A stretch of 64,000 nt of DNA from contig JABSSW010000025.1 of NCBI GenBank assembly GCA_018902385.1, forward strand, positions 310,001 to 374,000, in the 5' to 3' direction. The translations under genes and the position numbers were made by a program. The DNA is from Physcia stellaris. Taxonomy: Eukaryota > Ascomycota > Lecanoromycetes > Caliciales > Physciaceae. A model generated the notes under the pieces. The model was not told the DNA's origin, did not search any database, and was given only the letters and a program-made list of their open reading frames with translations. This document shows, piece by piece, positions 25,601 to 36,406 of the stretch. The stretch's first letter is position 1. Every line of letters starts with the position of its first letter.

Positions 25601-26854
25601 GAAAGCACAGGTAGCAGCCAACCAGAAAGGAATCAATCTGATCAGCACTTTGATCGAAGACTATGGCGAAGAGGTCGTACAATTCTATATGAGGAACATC
25701 CAAGACAATGCCGAGCTGAGTGTGAGAAATTTACTCAAAGATGTCAATAAACGGTTTGAAGGACGAGACCTGCGTGCCGTTGACTTCATGGATGACGGAA
25801 GTCCCATCGAATTGAAGATAACGATCAACTCCGAGAAAGGAGAAGCCATTTTCGATTTTGCAGGAACCGGTCCGGAAGTCTATGGTAACTCCGACTTCCC
25901 ACATTGGCAAAGAACTGAATTCACAAGGAACAGGAAATATTAATGCCCCCGAAGCGGTCACTTACTCAGCCATCATTTATTGTCTACGCTCTCTTATTTC
26001 AGAAGATATCCCGCTCAATCAAGGCTGCCTCAAACCCATCGACGTCCGAATACCGAAGAAGTCCTTCCTCTCACCATCAGATAAGGCGGCCGTAGTCGGT
26101 GGAAATGTCCTTACAGTAAATAACCATCTCTGCATAGTGAAGTGCGACACTGACAGCCTTGACAGAGTCAGCGTGTCACGGACGTGATATTGCGTTGCTT
26201 CAATGCCTGCGCAGCCTCCCAAGGCGATTGCAACAACCTCACCTTTGGCTTTGGCGGCAACCTCACGACATCCTCCAGTCCTACCAAAGGCTTTGGCTAC
26301 TACGAGACCATCGCCGGCGGCTCTGGCGCAGGCCCGACCTGGGATGGGACAAACGGCGTTCACACGCACATGACCAATACCCGCATCACGGACGCTGAAG
26401 TCTTCGAGCGTCGCTACCCCGTCATTCTGCGGCAATTCCAGCTCCGAGAAGGGAGTGCCGGTCGCGGACAGCACCCTGGCGGAGAGGGCGTGATCAGGGA
26501 CATCGAGTTCCGCATCCCAGTGCAGGTGAGTATTTTGAGCGAGAGGAGGGTGTATCACCCCTACGGTCTCGAAGGTGGAGAGGACGCTGCATGCGGTATC
26601 AATTATTGGGTTCGGAAGGTGCAGAAGGGTGGACGAGGGCCAGATGCAGAGGAGTGGGAGGATCGGTATATCAATCTGGGAGGGAAGAATACGGCGAGTA
26701 TGCAGAAGGGGAGAGGATTATCGTAAACACCCCTGGGGGAGGAGGTTGGGGTAAGAAGGGAGAGGAGAGTAGAGCGGTGAAGAGCAAAGACGTGCAGGCG
26801 GCTTGGAGGAAGGGCTCGGTTGCTGGGAGGCACGAAGCACAGGAGACTGCTTAG
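22648..26854 (+). CDS. 5-oxoprolinase (ATP-hydrolysing), frameshifted near C terminus
   Basis: This is a large cytosolic enzyme that opens 5-oxoproline to glutamate in glutathione turnover, with fused HyuA- and HyuB-type halves. Exons are 22648-22689, 22743-25884, 25934-26115 and 26166 onward. The start is [14 protein letters not shown], joined to [10 protein letters not shown]. HyuA landmarks are [28 protein letters not shown] and [13 protein letters not shown]. The HyuB half starts near [20 protein letters not shown] and includes [16 protein letters not shown] and [11 protein letters not shown]-like sequence. At a four-G run (26708-26711) the frame leaves the conserved ending. In the observed frame the protein stops at 26726 (1308 codons). 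The expected [10 protein letters not shown]-type tail is readable in the next frame and runs to 26854. One missing G explains this. Confidence 0.9.
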
Positions 26855-27604
26855 ATGGTGCGAGCTGCCAGTACTAGTGGTAGTCCGTCTTCATCCTTCC
26901 TTCATTCCAATGTGTTCCATATGGTCTTTCTAGCCTCGCCTCCATCGTCGTCGTCGTCCTTATACTTATTGAATCCTAAGTGACGTAAGCACAGGCACGA
27001 TCTGGCAATCGATTGGATGCCGGTTGTGCAGCATGAAGCTAGAGTGTGAGGTACTACGTCGGTTACGAAGCGAGATGGCGTTGAAAATCGTCGACGATCA
27101 ACGGCGCAAGGTCGAAGGCTGGTTAGGAAGGAGGAAGCTTGAAGGAAAACGGCGTCATCATGAGGATGATGATTTGAGGAATCTTCGGCCCTGCTACCTT
27201 AGTCTCCTCGCTTAAGTGCCAAGCATTGGAATCTGGATCTTGCCAAGCAACGCGCTACTGATTTTCACGATCAGGGAACGAGGCAAATGGCGTTTGGATA
27301 CTGCTAGTAGATTACGCTTGATCTCTATTTCTCTCCAGCTCCCGTCTCTCCTGCTTCTCCCTCATTGGCAGTCTTCCAACTCTCTTTCTCTTCCTTGCGT
27401 CAATTGAGATCCGTCATTCACATTGAGACCCTGGCTCAATGGGTGGTTGTTTCTTAGCTTCCATTCTCTAGACTCTATCTTTGATCTTTCATCATTCCCC
27501 TTGAGCTCACAGGTGGCGGTCATCTGCTGTATAATTCCGAGTAGAATTTATTGACCTTTCACAGCTCGAGCCGCATAAACCCTACACCGGTCCTACCTCA
27601 CAAA
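26855..27604. other. Gene-free stretch before the P450 gene
   Basis: Short frames only. The right half is pyrimidine-rich, as is common upstream of fungal genes. Confidence 0.5.
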
Positions 27605-29581
27605 ATGCTCCTTCAAGTCCTCCTGGCTGTCCTGGGCCTTGCCATCCTTCAAGCCGTTCGTAGCTACACCGCCTTTCGACGAAACTTAGCAGTGGCAAAA
27701 GCATCCGGTATTCCCTACGCTGTCCTCCCAGTCTACTCCGTGGGTTACTTCTGGCTTGTCACCCAAAAGCTGTGGGAGCCGTTCCTCCACAGACTGCCCA
27801 AGAGCTGGACAAATTGGTGGCTGGCATTCACCCTCGAGAACGCGCCGTGGGATCAGCTCTATGAGCCTTTTGCCAAACACGGCAGCGATACTCTGCTCTT
27901 GGTCTCCCGGGTAATTGCGAATTGAGGACCGCGGATGCTTCGGTTATCAGCCAAATCACCACAAGAAGAAGCGACTTTCCCAAGCCTCTCGAAGTATACG
28001 GTTCATTGATGTTGTATGGGGCGAATGTTGTCACAACGGAAGGTCAAATATGGAAAGCCCATAGGAAAATTACAAGTCCGCCCTTTTCGGAGAAGAACAA
28101 CCACTTAGTCTGGGCAGAGGCCATCTTTCAAGCACAGTCAATGATCGGCAGTTGGATGGAGGGCGGTACAAAGTCTCCAACTATTGCTACTCTAGGCGAA
28201 GACAGCATGCGACTTGCGTTGCATGTCATTAGTCGTGCCGGGTTCGGAAGACGCATGCAATGGCCCAAGAGCGAGCCAAATAAAGTTGTGGGGACCACTA
28301 CATCTGATATATCAGAAGCCAAAAGTGTAGATATTCCCGAAGGACATACCATGAGCTATGCGGACACATTAAGTACCCTACTCAAATACATGGTGTGGAT
28401 CCTTCTCGTGCCCAAATTCATCTTGAGTATGTCCGCCCTTCTTTGCTCCGTATAGTATACTGACTACTCTAGAACGGCTACCTTTCAAGTCGGCCAGGAC
28501 GGCACACCAAGCCTTCATCGAATGGGGTATGTATCTCAAAGAGATGTACAAATCAAAGCAAGAAGATTTTGCTCGTAATCCACAGCAAGAAGGATCTCTG
28601 GACCTCCTCGGCGCTCTTGTAAAAGGCGGCGGCTCCACTAACGAAAAATCCGATCCAGCATCCCTCGAAAAAGGCGAACCCATTCCTGCTCAACTCACCG
28701 AAACCGACATCTTAGGTAACGCCTTCATATTTATCCTCGCTGGTCATGAAACAACCTCAAACTCAATCCACTTCTCCATCATCTTCCTCGCACTACACCC
28801 AACCGCCCAACACGCCCTCCACAGGGATCTCGATCGTATCTTCGCCGGCAAGCCACCAGAGCAGTGGGACTACGAGACCTACCTCCCTCAACTTCTCAAC
28901 AGCATGGCGGGGGCCGTCTTGAGCGAAGAACTCCGCCTCATTCCGCCCGTGGTCTCACTCCCGAAATGCGTCCGCGCGCACCCGCAGCAACTGACCGTTA
29001 ATGGGAAGAAATGCTTCGTGCCTGCAGGCAGCTATATCAGTATCCTGACCACGGCTGCGCATCGCAATCCGAATTGCTGGCCTACGGGCCCGCCGCAGAA
29101 GGAAAATTCCATTCGTCCGGATCTGAATACAGACAATGACCTCGAGGAGTTCAAACCCGAGCGGTGGTTTGTCAATCGAAAGAACGAGGCGAATGAGAAG
29201 GAGGACATCAGTGATCGCGGAGATAGCCACCTCGATGTCCCGACTTCGCTTTATCGTCCGAGGCGAGGGGCGTATATCCCTTTCAGCGAGGGCGCGAGAT
29301 CTTGCCTCGGGCGGCGATTCGCGCAGGTCAAGGTCATGGCTGCGCTAGCGACTATCTTTAGCGAGTATAGCGTTGAGCTTGCGCTGGATGGGTTTGCGGA
29401 AGAGGAGGAGCTGCGAGGTATGAGTGAGCGGCAGCGGGAAGAGGTTTGGGAAAAGGCCAAACAAGATGCGTTTAGGAAGCTGAGGGAGAATATGCGGAGT
29501 CTGTTCACGTTGCAGTTGAGGGGCGAGGATGTCAAGGTCCGGTTTGTCAGGCGGAGGGGCACGTTGGGCGGTGATCAATGA
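27605..29581 (+). CDS. Cytochrome P450 monooxygenase, frameshifted near N terminus
   Basis: The protein is an ER-anchored haem monooxygenase. The start MLLQVLLAVLGLAILQAV is a membrane anchor. The I-helix motif is LAGHETTSN, the K-helix ExxR is EELR, and the haem loop is FSEGARSCLGRRFA with the cysteine ligand. The sequence TRRSDFPKPLEVYGSLMLYG and EGQIWKAHRKITSPPF, with TTRR and WxxHRK, resembles fungal CYP families related to fatty-acid or alkane hydroxylases. The substrate cannot be told. An intron lies at 28427-28472 with consistent phase. At CCCGGG (27906-27911) the frame is lost by one base: before it reads LLLVS, after it CELRTADAS, where relatives have an SPG-type link. No intron can explain so short a gap. 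Confidence 0.88.
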
Positions 29582-29823
29582 TCTGTGTTTGTCAGCGGAA
29601 ACGCATAGGTAGAGAAAGATTCAAGTGGTCGTACAAAGGGGCGTGTTGAAGAGTCTGCATATCTCGAACCATGTCGAACCTAGTGAATCTTATGACCGTC
29701 TCCCCGTCTCTCATCGGCCCCCACCTCTTCCCCACCCTCATCCTCCTTCTCCGACCCTTCCCCTTCCCAAAAAAAACCCCCTCTGGCCCTACATCAGGAA
29801 AACAAAAATGGAATTTTGCAATG
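29582..29823. other. Short intergenic, P450 to tRNA-Leu
   Basis: Contains C-rich tracts near 29,700-29,790 and nothing coding. A-runs at 29,800-29,808 would act as T-runs, and hence Pol III terminators, for the minus-strand tRNA. Confidence 0.4.
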
Positions 29824-29905
29824 TGTCAAGTGTGAGGTTCGAACTCACGCATCTTTCGATAGTAGAGCTTAAATCTACCGCCTTAGACCACTCGGCCAAC
29901 TTGAC
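29824..29905 (-). tRNA. tRNA-Leu (anticodon TAA)
   Basis: An 82-base intronless gene. The acceptor arm pairs GTCAAGT with ACTTGAC, with discriminator A. The A box is TGGCCGAGTGG and the B box GTTCGAACC. The anticodon stem GTAGA/TCTAC encloses the loop TTTAAGC, giving anticodon TAA. A long variable arm (TATCGAAAGATG) is typical of class II tRNA-Leu. Confidence 0.95.
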
Positions 29906-29920
29906 TTAGGGTTAGGGTTA
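29906..29920 (+). repeat. Interstitial telomere-like repeat (TTAGGG)
   Basis: TTAGGGTTAGGGTTA begins at the base directly after the 5' end of the minus-strand tRNA-Leu, and the AT-rich island starts within a few bases on its other side. Two and a half units of the standard Pezizomycotina telomere repeat are present. Confidence 0.7.
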
Positions 29921-30294
29921 TACCTAGGTTCAACATTTCACACTTCTCTACTCACAAGAATTTTCATATATATTTAAAGACAATTACTGCATTAACATCT
30001 TCTTTTACTATTTTAACATTTCGAGATTTGCTAAATTGACATTTTCTTTTCGAAACGCGCATTCGACGCTCGCGCAACGTATAAAAATCTATTTGAAAAT
30101 TTTTATTCAGATGTTTAACAATCAATCGTCGTTTGAAATTCAAATTTTTCAAAAATTCAACGAAAACGAAAAAATTGAAAAAGAAAAATTAGAAAAAATC
30201 GCTGATTGCAATAAACGTAAAAACAGAAAAAAATGCGATTAAAACATATTAGAAATATTCAAAAAAATTTTTCGAACAATTTAATTTTTGTTTC

Positions 30295-30335
30295 ATATAT
30301 ATTGCAAGAAATCATATGATTCATATGATTTTTTT
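30295..30335. repeat. Short palindromes in AT-rich island 1
   Basis: Contains AAATCATATGATTCATATGATTT-like symmetry centred near 30,323 (arms AAATCATATGA and TCATATGATTT). Its role is unknown. It may be part of a subterminal hairpin region. Confidence 0.4.
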
Positions 30336-30514
30336 CGATCGTGAAAATTTCATGAAACAGATTTTCTGTATGCCTTGTCATGTTAGTCAATAAGAAGTAT
30401 AATAGCAACATTAAAAGTCTTTTGACGTGTCAGATTCAGACGATTTATTCGCTTTTTTTTCATTCACGTACGCGTTGTTGTTGTTGTTGTAAAATCGAAA
30501 CATTTTGCTTTTCA

Positions 30515-31730
30515 TGTTTCGTCGTAATGAAAAATATAAACTTCGTCGAAATCTTTGATGACAATTTATAACTACAACAATCGTTGAAAATTTCATTTTT
30601 TTTGTTGCAATGCGATGACTAGTTTTTTATTACGACATTAAAAAACAACGATATTTGACGTTTCGAAACATCGTTATATCGAAATTCAATTGAGTCATCA
30701 CGATACTTTTTCAATTGAACGACAAACGATTTCGCAAGATTTTGCGTATGAATAAAAGAATTTTCAAACAAATGTTTGATTTCATTGAAAACGATTTCGT
30801 TTTTCATTTCAACGATACGAACAACGTTCAAATTTTTGTCAAGCATCAATTGATCATTGCATTGCATCGATTGAATCATCACGAAATTGATGATAATTTT
30901 CAGAATTGCGCTATTTTATGAAATGTATTCGAAAATCATATTCACAACTGTACGAAACGTATAGTGCTTGCTCTTTGCAAAAAAAAAAACGAATTTGTGA
31001 AATGATCGAATGTCAACAAAAAAAGATTTGAAAACATGAAAAATGACGCGCGTGCAAATTTCATTGATTGTGTAAATAAAACGAATGATACAAACATTGT
31101 ATTGAATAAAAAATCTGATGACAAATACGACGACGAACATTTTTTCAATCGAAAAAAACGTTATGTCATGAACTTGTTAACGATTTGCGATTTTAACAGA
31201 ATGTTTACGTACATGTTCAACGATTGACTCAATTCTCAACATAACGTTCGAGTTTTTGCGTTTTTCTCACTCAATAAACGATTCACGAAGTACTTCGCAA
31301 ATAACGAGTATATTTTTGCAAACAATGCGTACGCATGTTGCGATCATCTTATTTTTTCGTACAAGAATTTTGCAATTTTCAAACTTGTCAACAAGAAATT
31401 CAATCGCAAATTATCGAACATTCGAATCGACATCGAACACGTATTTGATATGTTAAAAAATCGTTGAAACAATTTGATCGAATTTCGTTTTTACTTATTC
31501 AACGAAAAACAATACGAATATATGATTCATGAATTATCGTTTGCGTCGTTTTTCATAACATTCTTTTAACATTGAACGATATCTGAAACATCGAAAACGA
31601 TTGATGAATTGAAAAAAAAAACACGAAAAAAATTTGTTAATAATTCAAACGAAACAAACGCGAACTGATATGAATAAACAAAAAATTTTGAAAAATATTA
31701 TGTTCGATATTAAATTTTCAACGTCGTTTT
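30515..31730 (+). pseudogene. Harbinger (DDE_Tnp_4) transposase remnant
   Basis: In one plus-strand frame the order of family motifs is kept. First come KRFRKILRMNKRIFKQMFDF, ENDFVFHF and KHQLIIALHRLNHH, then TNDTNIVLNKKSDDKYDDEH and FFNRKKRYVMNLLTICDFNR (catalytic core with the first Asp in a GT/ND context). NEYIFANNAYACCDHLI follows (second Asp position, now Asn), and RKLSNIRIDIEHVFDMLKNR (the Glu of IEH). Several stops lie where relatives have Trp (TGG to TGA), and conserved Gly and Pro codons have become Asp, Leu or Ser. These are the changes expected from GG to GA and CC to TC mutation. The element is not functional as read. Confidence 0.82.
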
Positions 31731-33948
31731 AAAATCGACGTTTGATTAAAATAAAAATCAACGTATGTTTTGAAATTTTTATTGCAAAAATGAACGAATT
31801 GAAATTGATATTGAATTCGATATGTTGCGAAAAAAAAAAAAAAAAAATGTCGAAAACTTCACGAAAATCGATTGCGATCGAATAACATAAAAAAAAAAAA
31901 CGTGTAATAATTGCATTTAACGTTGTTTTTAAAACTTTTTCATCGAAAATTTTAAATTTTTTTAACAAAAAAGTGATGATGTTTCATTACAAAATTTAAC
32001 GTTTTTGACAGTAAAAAATTTGCGAAATTTAAAAATTTTCTCAAAATTTTCCAAAAATGTACAATTTATCATAATCAAATTAACAACAACAACAACGACG
32101 ACGTGTACAACGACAACGATGAATTTCGAATGTATCAAATTAACAAACTAATTAACTATATGTATAAAAATCGCAAATTATTAATATTAAAACGATTGAA
32201 ACGCGATGTAATTCGCAAATTGAAATATCGATTTCAACGATAAAAACTGTATTGAGATTTCGCAATCTGAATCAATTTTTCGATTTTTGCAATAAAAACA
32301 AAAACACACGTTTATGTAATTCAATGCAAATTTTCGATAGTTTTTATTGCATTGAATAATAGTCATTCAAGTTTTGATTATCGAAAAAGAAATATGCAAA
32401 TTTTTTTTTTCTTTTCATTTTTTTTGTTTTTCATCGCGATCAATTGTATACGCATTTGAAACATGCGTTTTTCGTGTTGTTAATTTTGTTTTTTGATTTT
32501 TCGATCGCGTTGAAACGTTTCGCGATTCAATTGCAATCGACGTTTTCGCAATTTCGTTTCATTTTGAATCATTGCAAATTTAATTCGTTTGTTTTTTATT
32601 TCAATCAACGCGTCGACGATCGAACGTTGTTTTGATTGAATTTTGTTTTTTTTTTGTCGCGTTTTTTTTCGTTGTCGTTTTCAATTTCGTATGTTTTTTT
32701 GATGCGCTTTTTGAATTTTTTGAAAAATTTCGCTTGAATAAAAATTTTGACAAAAGTTTTGTCGAATGCAAAAACAGCGACAGAAATTGAAACAAAGATT
32801 TTGACGAAAACAAAAAACTTCGAAAATTCGATTTTGACGATTGAAATGACGACGTTTTTTGCGAATTTCGTCGTTTTGAATACAAATGTTTGAACAACAA
32901 AAAAAAAAAATTATCGTGAATTAAATCGTGAAAATTAATAAAATTTTCATTCACGTTTTTTGTCAATTGCGCATCGTTGAATTCGAAACGAACAACGAAT
33001 TTTTGAATTTTCGTTTTGATTTCGCGTTCAATACGAATTTTCATTTTCATTGCGTTGTTGATTTTTTCATCGATTTCGTCAAATAATGCGATCGAAACAA
33101 AATTTTTTTTTGATTGAATAAAATTTCAAAACAATTTTTCGTCGATATCATCAACGACGTTGTTTTCAATGACGTTGTTATCGTTTTTTTCGATTGTTTC
33201 ATCGTTTGAATCAATGAATTTGAAATTTTGTCGATTCGATTGTTCAAATTCAAAAAAAAAAATCGAAATGACGTTCGATTTTTCATTCATGATTTTTTCG
33301 AATTCGTAATATCAAAAAATTTTATTTAAAATGATTGATTTAATGATAAACGTTTCAACAATATGTTTTTGATTTTGCGATGATTGATTATGATCATCAA
33401 AATCAATATTTCAATTCGTGAAATCGATTTTGTTTTTTTGATTTTTGAACATATTCATTATATGAACAAATTTTTCAACGAATTTTTGCGAAATGATTTC
33501 AAAAAATACGATTTTCAAATTCAATTCATCGAAACATCGTTTCGCATTTTTTATTTTGATTTTTTTCAAATAATAATTGACATTATCGCATCGATCAATT
33601 TTGAAATTTCGTCGATTGAATCATTCAACAATAAAAATCACGATTTTCGAAAATCATTTGATACGATTTTGAATAAATTGAAATTCGACGATTTCAATCG
33701 CTGCTTGAATAAATTTTTTGTTGCGAAACATAATGAACAAAAAACGTACGATTTGATACAACAAATGTTTGACAAATTGAATAATTCGATGAATCGTTCA
33801 AATTGTTTGCAAAAAAAAAAAAAACGTGTGAAAAAAATGTTTATTAATTGAAATTAATCAAATTATTCATACAATTAACAACAACAACAACAACGCGTTA
33901 AACGAATATTTCGTGTTCAACGTTAATATTTGCAAATCATATGAAATC

Positions 33949-33996
33949 GTTTTGCAAATAAAATCAAACGAATTCGTTTGATTTTGTTTGCAAAAC
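33949..33996. repeat. 48-bp near-perfect palindrome
   Basis: Centred on GAATTC (33970-33975), with arms GTTTTGCAAATAAAATCAAA and its inverse. Only one base pair is mismatched (T/G against the arm at AAATAAAA versus TTTTGTTT). It lies about 75 bp inside the right edge of AT-rich island 1 and could form a long hairpin. Confidence 0.75.
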
Positions 33997-34070
33997 ATGT
34001 GAATCATGTAATACGAAATTGCGACAAAAACTAATGTGAAAAAAATGTTTCACTCCTCTGTTTGCAATAC

Positions 34071-35546
34071 ATATGGCCCATATGGGACCGAAAAACGAGG
34101 CTTTGAGTACCCCTATTCAATCACATGACTTCGTCTTTTCATATGTAACAGGCCTACAGCAATCATAGCATGGGAGGACTGAAGTTCTGTTGTACAATAA
34201 ATCGAGATCTCGCACGAGAATCTCCATGTTTTACATCAACAATCAATGATATTCTTCGGTATTTCATACTATATTATTCTTTGCGAATCGGAGGTTCCGA
34301 GAATCCCTGAGATAATGGTGTAGAATGGAGGTCTTTTTTCGAAAATCTCTCGATCAACTTGTGAGTATACCAAATCGAACGAAAAGGGGGTGTCAGAATC
34401 GCAAAAAGGGGGTGGTCGGTGCAGTAAAAAACCCTTTGTATAATCCCTTTTGCTAGTTTTCTGGGAAGACCCCGTTATTATACCAAAAACGGATCAATAT
34501 TCGCAAAGGATAGTGGAGTCACTGATGTTGCATGTTTTCCTTGCGAGATCTCAACCACCCCCAACTCATCGTACAGTACCTCAGGCTTCAGTCCCTCACA
34601 AACCCCTTTTCCACTGCCGAAGTCTATCATCAACCGCTCCTCTGTTAGCCTGCGTGGAGTTATCTAAGGCCCACTCCTTGGTGCTGTTATCGAATACTTG
34701 CCAATTCTCCCCCTCCCCCTCGCAAAAGCACGATGCGCGAACTGTGAAAATGTCAAAAAAAATTAAAAAATTCAAGGATGTGAATATGACAGTCGCTGTT
34801 ATATTGCTCTCTCGAGGGAACTTCGGTCGCCTTTTCGTCTTCTCTCTCAAATTCGATATACGAAACCGGTTCACTGACTAGTGGAAACGATAAGATCTGA
34901 TGAAACCGACCATCGATTCCGAGGCGAGTTGTTCGGCTGTGATCATCTCATCTCATTGACTGCCTCTAAACTGAGAATATCACGTACTGTAATCTTTAGC
35001 AGAGATTGCGACACGACAAGGAAGACCGTTTGGTGTTCACTGAATGCTCGGTTGGCTTTTCTGGCGGATTTTATGGAGGAGGGGATAAGTAAAATGCAGG
35101 AGAGGGTGAATCTAAGGGCTTCGGATGTACTAGTATCATTCGATTTCATGGCTAACTTGTTCGTGTTTTCAGTGAAGTGGAACGAGGCCTGAAAATAATA
35201 GTATACGAAACAGGGTTTTGATCGTCAGGCATGATTGCCGGGCATCTTCTGCTCTAGAAGTGTTCCGCGGTCGATATATAACACCAACAAACATGGTTAA
35301 GCGTGCTATCCTTTGCTGGGGTTTCCACGTTCGATAAACAATGGAATCTAGCTAAAGAGAGAAAATAGTTGGTCTGTCGATTACAAGCCAAGCTCAGGAT
35401 CCTCGTTCGACACAATCCATCAGCGCGCCATTGATAATGCCATACTTTAAAGAGCGACAGAAAAGCAGCAAAAACGAACGTCGGGTAACTTCACAATGGC
35501 CTTAATACTCCTTCGATCCCACCACAGCGATATCGGCTCCAGAGAT
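34071..35546. other. Gene-free stretch right of AT island 1
   Basis: Normal base composition returns near 34,070. Several short open frames occur (for example 34,450-34,881) but none shows a motif or splice logic. No RNA gene or repeat is seen. Confidence 0.5.
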
Positions 35547-36406
35547 CTAGGAAGTTTGGTAGACCTCGCTGCCAAAAGCCCCAATGCCGTCGATCTTATA
35601 GTAACCGCCCTCGTAGTCGTTGTGCTTGTGACCCCAGCAATTGTCCCGCTTCACGAGCTCATCGCGTCGGGTGTCGGCATGGGCGCCCAGCGGGCCTTTC
35701 ATGGCGCGCAAACAGGTGTCGTGATCGACCACATAAGTGCCACCAAATTCGGTATTATAAATCGCAACTGTCCACCGCACATACGGCGTTAGTAAAGTGC
35801 AGATCCACCAACGCGTTATCCAAGTAGGGTAGTGTTGGGATACTCACAGACAATGGTACCGGGCGGTCCGGGGATGGAGTCATTGTCTTGGTTGGTGAGC
35901 GTAATAGGATAAGTGTCATATGTCTCGTGGTCCTTGGAGATGTCGGTCCCTGCATATGCCGTGCCTGTTTTTGGATTTTAGAGTCAGCGCAGTTTCCTGA
36001 GCTGTACGTCCCCTTTGTCCATTTCTAGGAACGCTGTAACAGGAAATGGGCTTTCCTTACAGAATTTATCTGCCAAATCGGAGAATTGTTGTACCGGAAT
36101 CCATTTGCCATGGCCGTTGGATCCGCCCTTGCCCGTGACAAGGTGGCCGCAATTCATGACCTTGTCACGTCTGAAGATAGAGGCTGCATCCTCACGCTTT
36201 GATAAGCCGCCATCCTTGAGAGCTTGCCATTCGGCGTCGCTGATGGGTTGGTTCTCGGTCGATTGAGCGCTTCGGACTTTCAGACCGCCATCTCTAAGTG
36301 CCTGCAATTCTGCATCTGAAATGGGCGAGTCGACGTTGGCCGGCACTGGGGTTGCAGATATGCCAGCGGTGAATGCCAATGCTGCGAGGATTGCTGTAGG
36401 ATGCAT
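35547..36406 (-). CDS. Secreted protein with two internal repeats and Kex2-type sites
   Basis: Three exons (36061-36406, 35848-35964, 35547-35767) give 227 codons with matching phases. The N terminus MHPTAILAALAFTAGISATP is a signal peptide. Residues about 25-75 hold two copies of one unit, PISDAELQALRDGGL and PISDAEWQALKDGGL. The second is followed by SKR and later RR, typical Kex2 sites. The rest forms a compact domain with four spaced cysteines (VMNCGHLV, DKFCTAY, DHDTCLRAM, RDNCWGHK) and the motif VFAIYNTEFGGTYVVDHDTC. The first donor is GTAAGG and the second GTGAGT. I do not recognise the domain. Secretion and processing are inferred from motifs. Confidence 0.72.

Larger units (their letters stand above)
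29925..34070. mobile_element. AT-rich island 1, decayed Harbinger-type DNA transposon
   Basis: About 4.1 kb of sharply AT-rich DNA (23 percent G+C in 33,061-33,120 by count) between normal flanks. It contains a recognisable PIF/Harbinger transposase remnant (30,515-31,730). The rest (31,730-34,000) has long homopolymer A/T runs and lysine/asparagine-rich frames that may include the partner ORF, but I cannot identify it. In 33,061-33,180 all 17 C residues are followed by A or G, and all 15 G residues are preceded by C or T. Clear terminal inverted repeats were not found, so the edges are set by composition only. Confidence 0.75.

Noticed and set aside
31036-33851. Lys/Asn/Phe-rich open frames in the AT island as genes
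   Set aside because: Their composition follows the mutated DNA. Only the transposase frame keeps family motifs.
29925-34070. Retroelement or virus-derived island
   Set aside because: No LTR, reverse transcriptase or capsid-like motif was seen. The readable protein is a DNA-transposon transposase.
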